DNA from: Acidobacteriota bacterium
Lineage (GTDB): Bacteria > Acidobacteriota > CAIWXX01
Assembly (NCBI GenBank): GCA_016191015.1
Contig: JACPPM010000184.1
Coordinates: 1-56,482, forward strand
Reading direction: 5' to 3'
Length of the DNA stretch: 56,482 nucleotides
The notes beneath the pieces were generated by a model that was not told the origin of the DNA, ran no database searches, and saw nothing but the letters and a program-made list of their open reading frames with translations. Shown here piece by piece: positions 48,874 through 56,482 of the stretch. Positions within the stretch are counted from its first letter, which is position 1. Every line of letters begins with the position of its first letter. Made by a program: the position numbers and the translations under genes.

Positions 48874-49043
48874 CTCATCACCGCGACTGGACAGAAGCTC
48901 TTTGCCGGCACGGACGCTTCGAGTGTCTTCGCGAGGGCGCTCGCGCAGGGCTTCGCGGTCTCAGGGATCAGTTCGGGAGATTTATCGCTCAGTCCCCGCC
49001 GAAAGCGAGAGACGTTTTCCGCCTTCAGCGGTGAGCTGATCGC

Positions 49044-49078
49044 ATACGGAAAGCGTATTCCGGATACGTAAATCGTAT
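49044..49078. promoter_or_regulatory. double-dyad leader element, copy 1
   Basis: ATACG-gaaag-CGTAT tccgg ATACG-taaat-CGTAT. Confidence 0.65.
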
Positions 49079-49275
49079 GCCCGCGGGCGACCTGCGAGAA
49101 ACAGGTGCTTGCAACGTCGCATCAGCGCGTCGAGATCCAGGAGTCTCTGACTGGCACGCGACGAGCAGAGGATTCTGGTTAGCTATAGATCATCGACCCG
49201 ATCTCAATCCCTACCGAGAGAACGCGGTCTGGTCCGGCGCGTCGACTTGTGAAAACCAACAAAGGGAGATCGCCC

Positions 49276-52200
49276 ATGCGGCCCGTCTCGATTCTTCTTC
49301 GACGGGCCGGACGCTGTCTGATCGCGACCACCCCGTGGCTCGTGTTCTCGCTCGCACCGCAGTCCATTGTCCTCGCTCTTGATCCCGACGTGCCAATCCG
49401 ATCCTACCTTCACAGGACCTGGCAGAAGGAGAACGGCCTACCTCATTTGACTGTATCCGCGATGGCGCAGACCAGAGACGGCTACCTGTGGCTGGGCACT
49501 CCAGGAGGGTTGATTCGTTTCGACGGCATGCGCTTTACGCTGTTCGAAAATTTCGCCGGCTTGGCGGAGAAAAGCGTCTGGACGCTGTTGGCGGACGAGG
49601 ATGGCGGGCTCTGGATTGGACTTAAGGTGGGCGGTCTCGTCTATCGCAGCAAGGAAGGCGCCTCAACGGCCTATACGGTCTCCAACGGCCTGGCAAGCAA
49701 CCGCATCCGGTGTTTGCACAAGGATCGACTCGGAACGTTATGGATCGGCACCGATGATGCCGGACTCGCTGCTTTCGCAGGCGGGCGCTTTTCCTCGTTC
49801 ACCGCCCGCGAAGGCCTCGGTGCGAAGCGCGTGCGGTGCCTTCGTGAGGACGAATCCGGCAACCTCTGGCTCGGCAGTGACGGGGGCGTCCTCTATTGCC
49901 GGTCAAAAGATGGGCGCTTCACGGCGTTTGAAGCGAGTGGCAAGCCCAGAGGATTGGCAGTCGAGTCCCTGGCCGAGAATTCCGATGGCGGGCTGTGGGT
50001 TGGGTTTCGTGGCGGCGGGGTGGCGCTTTTTCGCGACGGTCGCTGGTTCAGTCCGCCCAAGCCGCTCGAAGCCATTGCCGGAGAGACCGTGAGGGTCATC
50101 TTCAAAGACCACGATGGAAATCAGTGGTTCGCAACCGAAGCAGGGCTAGGGCGATTGACCGCCGGAAGATTTGAAATCTTCCGGCCGCGGGATGGTCTCT
50201 CAAACGACTGGGTACTTTCTTTGTTCGAGGACCGGCAAGGGACTCTGTGGGCCGGGACTCTCATTGGGCTCAACCAGTTTCTGAATACGGGGTTTTCAAG
50301 TATGACCACTGCTGACGGATCGCCGGATGCTGCGGTGATCTGCGTCCACGAGGGCCGAAAAGGCGACCTCTGGCTCGGTACAATGCGCGGGTTAGCTCGC
50401 GTCGCCCCGAACGGCAGAACCATCTTGGAGCCGTCGGGTGCCCACTTGCCGAAGGAATTTATCATCGCCGTCCGCGAGGACTCCCAAGGGGCCCTGTGGC
50501 TGGGGACCTGGGCCAGCGGGGTGACCCGGGTGAAAGACGGTGTCGTCCGGACATTCACCGTGGCCGATGGACTCGCGAGCGATCTGATACGCTGCCTGTC
50601 CGAAGACCGCGAGGGGTCACTCTGGATCGGGGCGACTGAGGGCGGATTAACCCGCCTCCGCGATGGCCACGCCGAGGTCTTCACTAATCCGAGCGGGTTA
50701 CGCTCCAACCTGGTCGGATCCGTCAGACAGTGTCGCGATGGCAGCCTTTGGGTGGCCACGTACGAAGCAGGGTTGAACCGGCTGTCGGCTGGTCGCTGGA
50801 GCAGTTTCGGACCGGCAGAGGGATTCCACGCGAAAAGACCGCAGGAATTGTACGAGGACAGTGAGGGCGACCTGTGGATCCCGACCGAAGGGGATGGCCT
50901 TTACCGGCTGAAGAACGGACGCTTCTCCGCAGCGAGCCAGCGCGAAGGACTCCCTGACAGCATTTTCGGCGTTCTCGAGGATACGGAAGGGCGCCTCTGG
51001 ATGGCCTCGGATCGCGGCGTCCTCAGCGCGCCCAAGCGCGACATTGAGTCAGTTCTTTCCGGCCGGCTCGGATCTGTGACGTGCACCACCTACGGTCCGG
51101 CCGATGGCATGTCGACCGCAGATGGCGTTGGCGGGGGAACCCCGCCCGTCTGGAAGACACGTGACGGCCGCCTGGTCATTCCGAACGTCCGCGGGGTGAC
51201 GATCATCGATCCCACCCGCGTGCGGAAGGAGCAGCCGCCGCGGATGGCCATCGAGGAAGTGACTGTGGACGGGGCATCTTTTGACGGGAGAGCGGCATCG
51301 CTCTTGCCGGCAGGAAGCGGGAGGCTGCAAATCCGCTATACGGCTGTCACCTTCGTCGACCCGGCGGCGGTGCGGTTCAAGTATCGTCTCGAAGGTTTCG
51401 ACAAGGATTGGGTCGATGCGGGTCCCAGGCGCGAGGCCACTTACACGAGCCTGCCGCCGAGGAACTTTTGTTTTCGTGTCGTCGCTTGCAACAAGGAGGG
51501 TGCGTGGAGCGCCACGAGCGCAGAGTGGAGATTCGGAGTCGAGCCATTCTTCTATCAGAGGCCCGTCTTCTATGCACTGTGTGTATTGGCGGCCGGCACA
51601 CTCGTCCTCGGTCTTCACCGTCTTCGGCTGCGGGAGCTCCTGACGCGCAATGCGGTCCTGCGCGAGCGCAGTCGAGTCGCGACGGAGATCCATGACACCC
51701 TCGCACAGGTTCTCACCGGACTCCGACTCCACTTGGCGAGAGTTGATGAGCTGGTGCCGGAGAACGCCGATGACGCGCGGTCGCACCTCGCTGTCGCGCG
51801 GGAGCTGGCACGGACGTGCTCCGAGGAAACCCGGCGAGCCGTCAACGCGCTTCGCCCCCGTGCCCTCGTAGCCGGTCCCTTTCCCGAGGCGCTGCGCAGC
51901 ATGGCGGAAACGCTTGCGAGCGCCGCCGGGATGGATGTCAGTCTGGAGGTCCGCGGGGAGCCCCATCTCCTCTCTGAAGCGGCAGAGCACGACCTGTGGC
52001 ACATCGCCCAGGAAGCCGTCACTAACGCGGTGCGGCACAGCCGCGGCCGCCACGTGAGGCTCTTCCTGGGCTATGAGCGTCATCTCGTGCGTCTCTGCGT
52101 TTCCGATGACGGTACGGGCATCCTGGCGCCGCCGACAGCCGACTCATCCGGCTCTCTCGGGCTCGCGGGGATGCTTCAACGCAGTCTGAAACGGCGCGTC

Positions 52201-52317
52201 CGAGTGAGGATAGAAACCCCGATCGGTGGAGGCACGAACGTTTACGCGGAGGTGCATCTTGATTGGATTGCCCGGTGGTTCTCGCGGCGCCCGCGAGTCA
52301 TGGCATGGGAGAAATGA
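49276..52317 (+). CDS. hybrid propeller sensor histidine kinase (NarL-type)
   Basis: repeated WIG/LWLG propeller units, Y_Y_Y-like domain, TM, RVATEIHDTLAQVLTGLRLHL, HIAQEAVTNAVRHS; SD aaaggga. Confidence 0.93.
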   Translation: MRPVSILLRRAGRCLIATTPWLVFSLAPQSIVLALDPDVPIRSYLHRTWQKENGLPHLTVSAMAQTRDGYLWLGTPGGLIRFDGMRFTLFENFAGLAEKSVWTLLADEDGGLWIGLKVGGLVYRSKEGASTAYTVSNGLASNRIRCLHKDRLGTLWIGTDDAGLAAFAGGRFSSFTAREGLGAKRVRCLREDESGNLWLGSDGGVLYCRSKDGRFTAFEASGKPRGLAVESLAENSDGGLWVGFRGGGVALFRDGRWFSPPKPLEAIAGETVRVIFKDHDGNQWFATEAGLGRLTAGRFEIFRPRDGLSNDWVLSLFEDRQGTLWAGTLIGLNQFLNTGFSSMTTADGSPDAAVICVHEGRKGDLWLGTMRGLARVAPNGRTILEPSGAHLPKEFIIAVREDSQGALWLGTWASGVTRVKDGVVRTFTVADGLASDLIRCLSEDREGSLWIGATEGGLTRLRDGHAEVFTNPSGLRSNLVGSVRQCRDGSLWVATYEAGLNRLSAGRWSSFGPAEGFHAKRPQELYEDSEGDLWIPTEGDGLYRLKNGRFSAASQREGLPDSIFGVLEDTEGRLWMASDRGVLSAPKRDIESVLSGRLGSVTCTTYGPADGMSTADGVGGGTPPVWKTRDGRLVIPNVRGVTIIDPTRVRKEQPPRMAIEEVTVDGASFDGRAASLLPAGSGRLQIRYTAVTFVDPAAVRFKYRLEGFDKDWVDAGPRREATYTSLPPRNFCFRVVACNKEGAWSATSAEWRFGVEPFFYQRPVFYALCVLAAGTLVLGLHRLRLRELLTRNAVLRERSRVATEIHDTLAQVLTGLRLHLARVDELVPENADDARSHLAVARELARTCSEETRRAVNALRPRALVAGPFPEALRSMAETLASAAGMDVSLEVRGEPHLLSEAAEHDLWHIAQEAVTNAVRHSRGRHVRLFLGYERHLVRLCVSDDGTGILAPPTADSSGSLGLAGMLQRSLKRRVRVRIETPIGGGTNVYAEVHLDWIARWFSRRPRVMAWEK

Positions 52318-52318
52318 G

Positions 52319-52951
52319 ATGAGCACAGCATCGGCCATTCGAGTCGTCATCGTTGATGATCACCCTGTCGTGCGACGCGGGCTCAGGGCCGTGCTGGGCG
52401 GACAGGCGGACGTGGCCGTTGTGGCCGAAGCGGGCAATGCGGCCGAGGCGGCCACGGTTCTCGCAAGGACGAGACCTGACGTGGTCCTCCTCGATCTGCG
52501 CCTTCCCGACGCCTCTGGGACCGAAGCGATAGCGATGGTCATGGCGGTACAGCCCGGTGCCCGCATTCTCGTCGTGTCGAGCTACAGCCGCCCCGGGGAT
52601 GTTCGCTCGGCTCTCGAAGCAGGCGCCTTGGGTTACACGGTCAAGGATGCTGCGGATGAGGACGTCGTCGGAGCCGTGCGGATGGTAGCCCGGGGAAGCG
52701 CCTTTGTCTCGCCTTCGGCAGCCGACGGATTGGCTCGAGAGCAGTACATCGAGAGATTCACTCCGCGCGAACAGGAGATCGTGGAGCTCATGGCCGAGGG
52801 CTGCACCAACGACCAGATCGCCGCCGTGCTCGGCCTGACCATCGGCACCACCAAGAACTACGTCCATGCCATCCTGTTGAAGCTCTGCGTGAATGACCGC
52901 ACCGCCGCCGTGGCCGCCGCTACACGCCTCGGGGTCCTGAAACCCCGTTAG
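52319..52951 (+). CDS. NarL/FixJ-family response regulator
   Basis: IRVVIVDDHPVVRRGL...LLDLRLPDASG...TPREQEIVELMAEGCTNDQIAAVLGLTIGTTKNYVHAIL. Confidence 0.95.
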   Translation: MSTASAIRVVIVDDHPVVRRGLRAVLGGQADVAVVAEAGNAAEAATVLARTRPDVVLLDLRLPDASGTEAIAMVMAVQPGARILVVSSYSRPGDVRSALEAGALGYTVKDAADEDVVGAVRMVARGSAFVSPSAADGLAREQYIERFTPREQEIVELMAEGCTNDQIAAVLGLTIGTTKNYVHAILLKLCVNDRTAAVAAATRLGVLKPR

Positions 52952-53047
52952 CGATCGTCAACGAAAGAGGAGCGGGGCTCAACTCCGGCCCCCTAGCCGA
53001 CCGCTTTCCCAAATCGGAGCCGCCTTGATCGTTCGACTCGCGAATTC
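52319..53047 (+). repeat. 729-bp direct repeat, copy 1
   Basis: Collinear without indels with 55754-56482; last 117 bp identical. Confidence 0.95.
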
Positions 53048-53485
53048 GCCCAATACGTATCTGGAGATACTTGTCGCACGATCGTCCCGCTCCGATATTG
53101 GTGGATGAGCGCCCGCGACGCCCACATGCCCACCCGGTAGAGGTTTCGACCTGCGCGCTTTCGTTTCTCACGGCCATGAAGGAGATGTTGGAATGGACGA
53201 CAGATGCACGAAACCATTCCGCCTCAGTAGGCTCGGCGTTATGGCGCCGGCTGTCGGCAGGCCCCCGTTACCTACTCCGACTTTGGCTGCTGCTTAAGGA
53301 GGTGTGCATCGGAGAGACAGATATCACCATCAACACGGCAGCGCTTCGGCGCTCAGCAAGCGTGACCCATTACGTTGTGCTCAACATCATGGCCCATTCC
53401 TGGTGAGCGCCGAAGGCACCGTCCGTTGGTCAACGAACACGCTAGAGCGTGAATGGAAACTTCGTCAATTCAAAGGAGGGGAATC

Positions 53486-54478
53486 ATGAAACCCGTCAGA
53501 CTGGTCTCGTTGATCCTGGGCGCCCTGGCCCTGGTCGGAATGCTCGTAATGGTTGCGGGCAAACCCGTGGTTGCATCTTCGCATCGCGGCCCGGTCCATC
53601 TACGTCCGAACGCCTCACCTCAACAGGTGGAGCGCTGGATCGGCTGGATGCGAGCCGATGGCATGACCGAGGATGAGATCGGACATGCCGTTACTGCTTA
53701 TCTCGACCATCAAGTGATGTTGAACGGTTACGGCTCGATCCCGGTAGTAAGGGGCGACAATTCACTCAAGACACTCTGGGAAGGCCACACTCAGAAGGAC
53801 GCCGACCTGTACATCGGCGAAGAGGTTTTCTCATCGATTATGGGCCAGATGAAACCGGGTTCGATGGATATCGCCGCAGGTGAGACTGAGCTCATATTCG
53901 TCACTTCCCATCTGGGCTACAACGATGGCAACGCAAACTGGGCAGAGGTCGGTGTGCAACGTAGTACGGGGTATATCAATGGTGGCAAGCCTTGGGAGTA
54001 CGATGTGTTTACCTATCTTGGCGGCTCCATGACATATTCGGACGGCACTTCCGGCGTCAAGCAGATCAAGGCTATTTCTGCCACTGAAGCAACTGCATAT
54101 TATCCTTACGTTATCAATATTACGACGTCGATGATCAACGGCAAATACATCGGTTACATGGGCTGGGGTGGGAAGATTGTCGCAAACATCCGCTCGTACC
54201 GGCGGACTTGTAATCCGGATGTAAAGATGGAAACTTTCACTGTTACGGGCGGTTACTCTACCCCCACGAGCACGCCAAGTATCTACGGGCAGATGTTTTT
54301 GAGGCGCTCCGATTTGATCCAGTGTAAGTCTTGGGGTACGAGTTACGGCGCTGAGACAGGCTATTCGAAGTTCTATTGTCCTCCGGCCTATGAGTCGTTC
54401 CATACCGGGAATTATCGATATACAGTGGAATTTTGGCTAAAAAGGGAGTATGTCGGCGGCGGCGGGTCGTGTTACTAG
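53486..54478 (+). CDS. secreted protein, unknown function
   Basis: MKPVRLVSLILGALALVGMLVMVAG signal; SD aaaggagggg; lower GC than surroundings. Confidence 0.75.
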   Translation: MKPVRLVSLILGALALVGMLVMVAGKPVVASSHRGPVHLRPNASPQQVERWIGWMRADGMTEDEIGHAVTAYLDHQVMLNGYGSIPVVRGDNSLKTLWEGHTQKDADLYIGEEVFSSIMGQMKPGSMDIAAGETELIFVTSHLGYNDGNANWAEVGVQRSTGYINGGKPWEYDVFTYLGGSMTYSDGTSGVKQIKAISATEATAYYPYVINITTSMINGKYIGYMGWGGKIVANIRSYRRTCNPDVKMETFTVTGGYSTPTSTPSIYGQMFLRRSDLIQCKSWGTSYGAETGYSKFYCPPAYESFHTGNYRYTVEFWLKREYVGGGGSCY

Positions 54479-54598
54479 GGAAACGCTAGTCCTTCGCTGA
54501 TTGCCTGGGCGCCGTCGCTGGCAGGCCACGCAGGCGAGTGAGCGTCGGCGCCCATCTATCGGGCGACCATGTCGGTCAATCGACCGAAATCAACCGTA

Positions 54599-54780
54599 CT
54601 ACCCCGAGGAGTCAGCCGCCTTGTAGATTCGCCCGTCCTTTATCACTAAGCGCACATCGCGCATGAGCGTGATGTCACTCGTCGGATCGCCCGGGACGGC
54701 GATGAGGTCGGTGAGCAGGCCGGCGCGGATCTGCCCGATCTTGTCGGACCATCGCAGGACTTTCGCAGCCCATAAGAAGC
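54599..54780 (-). pseudogene. amidohydrolase C-terminal fragment
   Basis: [47 protein letters not shown]. Confidence 0.75.
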
Positions 54781-54939
54781 CGTGTACGAAAAAACCCGCT
54801 AACGAAAATATCTCGGAGTTTTCCACAGGTCGTTTCCCCCCCGGACCCCCCGCTTCCTCCTCCTTCGATAATCCCGGAAAAATCTCCGGCTTTGTACATA
54901 CCGTCCAGTTTTCGTTGCTGTGCTAACGGGATCTGGTGT

Positions 54940-55330
54940 TGCCCGAGTCACAGACTGAGCGCACACCAGCCTGCAGCCAGCGGCGCGGCGAGAAAGCAGA
55001 TGCCGGTGAGCCGGAACCCGACCCACGTCGGCAGCGGATAGGACCACGCGCCCGTCTGTTCTCCCGCGCGATACACGAACGTGTCCATGACTGACGCCCG
55101 GGAAGGGAAATCTGCACCGCGATTGTGAGCACGGTCACCCAGATATCGATGTGTGCGAAGAACGCGGCGCGTACCGCCCGATCGGTGAATTCCCGCCCGG
55201 CGATATCCGCCTGCTGGAAGGAGACCAGCGTCGCCGTGACTGTGTGCAGCGCCATGAACGCGCGAATGCCCAACAGATACGGCGAGCTGATGGCGTGGTT
55301 GAGGATCATCCCGCAGTGGGCTGAGGACTC
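54940..55330 (-). pseudogene. second decayed copy of the MFS/nucleotide-transporter-like gene, internal deletion
   Basis: HAISSPYLLGIRAFMALHTVTATLVSFQQADIAGREFTDRAVRAAFFAHIDIWV and DTFVYRAGEQTGAWSYPLPTWVGFRLTGICFLAAPLAAG match 37510-38298. Confidence 0.85.
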
Positions 55331-55508
55331 GCCGGTCTGCCCAGCTCGACGCGAGGAGCTTGCCTGGCGCAACGGGCCGATCGAGAGCATTCACTCCGGG
55401 TGAGCGCAGAGGTACGTGGTCACGCACATGCGGATCACGCCATCAGAAGAGCGAGAGATCATGCGGATTGGGACTCGAAGTCCTCGCCTTCAACGCTGAG
55501 CGGATCGC

Positions 55509-55543
55509 ATGCGGAATCCGCATGCCGGATACGCATATCGTAT
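55509..55543. promoter_or_regulatory. double-dyad leader element, copy 2
   Basis: ATGCG-gaatc-CGCAT gccgg ATACG-catat-CGTAT. Confidence 0.65.
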
Positions 55544-55739
55544 GGCGTTGCGCGACCTGCATGAAGCAGGTGCTTCTAACCTCGTCCCGGCGTGTCGAGA
55601 TCCAGGGGCTCCGGATTGGCACGAGATGAGCACAGGATCCTGGTTAGCGATGGGTCACAGACTCGATCTCAACCCCTCGCGAGAGATCGCGGTCTGGTCC
55701 GGCTCGTCGCCTTGCGAATGCCAGCAAAGGGGGATCACC

Positions 55740-55757
55740 ATGGGGGAAGTGAAATGA
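55740..55757 (+). other. 5-codon remnant ORF of the deleted kinase (MGEVK*)
   Basis: aaagggggatcacc ATG GGG GAA GTG AAA TGA, overlapping the next ATG. Confidence 0.75.
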
Positions 55758-56386
55758 GCACAGCATCCGCCATCCGAGTCGTCATCGTCGATGATCACCC
55801 TGTCGTGGGACGTGGGCTGGGGGCCATGCTGGGCGGGCAGCCGGACGTGGCCGTTGTGGCCGAAGCGGGCAATGCGGCCGAGGCGGCGACGGTGATCGCA
55901 AGGACGAGACGTGACGTGGTCCTCCTCGATCTGCGCCTCCCCGACGCCTCCGGGACCGAAGCGATAGCGAAGGTCGTGGCGGTACAGCCCGGTGCCCGCA
56001 TTCTCGTCGTGTCGAGCTACAGCCGCCCCGGCGATGTTCGATCGGCTCTCGAAGTAGGCGCCTTGGGTTACGCGGTCAAGGATGCGGTGGACGAGGACGT
56101 CGTCGGAGCCGTGCGGACAGTAGCCCGGGGAAGCGCCTTTGTCTCGCCTTCGGCAGCCGACGGATTGGCTCGAGAGCAGTACATCGAGGGATTCACTCCG
56201 CGCGAGCAGGAGATCATGGAGATCATGGCCGAGGGCTGCACCAACGACCAGATCGCCGCCCTGCTCGGCCTGACCATCGGGACCACCAAGAACTACGTGC
56301 ACGCCATCCTGCTGAAGCTCTGCGTGAATGACCGCACAGCCGCCGTGGCCGCCGCCACACGCATCGGGGTCCTGAAACCCCGTTAG
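55754..56386 (+). CDS. NarL/FixJ-family response regulator, paralog of 52319-52951
   Basis: About 17 amino-acid differences from the first copy by eye; same length. Confidence 0.95.
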   Translation: MSTASAIRVVIVDDHPVVGRGLGAMLGGQPDVAVVAEAGNAAEAATVIARTRRDVVLLDLRLPDASGTEAIAKVVAVQPGARILVVSSYSRPGDVRSALEVGALGYAVKDAVDEDVVGAVRTVARGSAFVSPSAADGLAREQYIEGFTPREQEIMEIMAEGCTNDQIAALLGLTIGTTKNYVHAILLKLCVNDRTAAVAAATRIGVLKPR

Positions 56387-56482
56387 CGATCGTCAACGAA
56401 AGAGGAGCGGGGCTCAACTCCGGCCCCCTAGCCGACCGCTTTCCCAAATCGGAGCCGCCTTGATCGTTCGACTCGCGAATTC
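55754..56482 (+). repeat. 729-bp direct repeat, copy 2 (runs to window end)
   Basis: offset 3435 bp from copy 1. Confidence 0.95.

Noticed and set aside
51049-52083. 344-aa minus-strand ORF
   Set aside because: Antisense of the histidine kinase C-terminal half.
1-56482. CRISPR arrays, tRNA or rRNA genes
   Set aside because: No regularly spaced direct repeats, cloverleaf-like sequence or rRNA signature noticed; small RNAs cannot be excluded without covariance models.

Overview
GC-rich bacterial chromosomal window, possibly Acidobacteriota-like (low confidence; judged from gene style only). Roughly the first 28 kb is ordinary, mostly operonic sequence: Rieske protein, split acyl-CoA carboxylase, QueE, MBL hydrolase, CHAD plus nucleotide-sugar epimerases and GT2, Fur, LolA-like/ABC pair, a 1,885-aa secreted HEXXH protein, VapBC, and an ECF sigma/TM/Spy-like module. 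From 28.5 to 33.2 kb there is an arsenic cluster (ArsR, Acr3, YlbF-like, ArsP/YraQ-like permease, thioredoxin-like, FmdB-like, ArsC) in which three accessory proteins carry CC(G) motifs and the FmdB frame is interrupted by an in-frame TAG. From 33 to 56 kb the window is accessory and remnant-rich: RAYT-type transposase remnants, two decayed MFS copies, an IS91-family transposase split by a 2.7-kb serine-recombinase cassette, a TetR with two matching operators next to an export-protein/FAD-oxidase fusion, and a two-component locus present twice. The second copy of that locus has lost its kinase by what looks like an exact in-frame deletion, but keeps a 35-bp double-dyad leader whose arms change in a compensatory way. 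A dispersed 84-bp repeat occurs three times. Everything was done by eye: family calls are motif recognition, not database hits.
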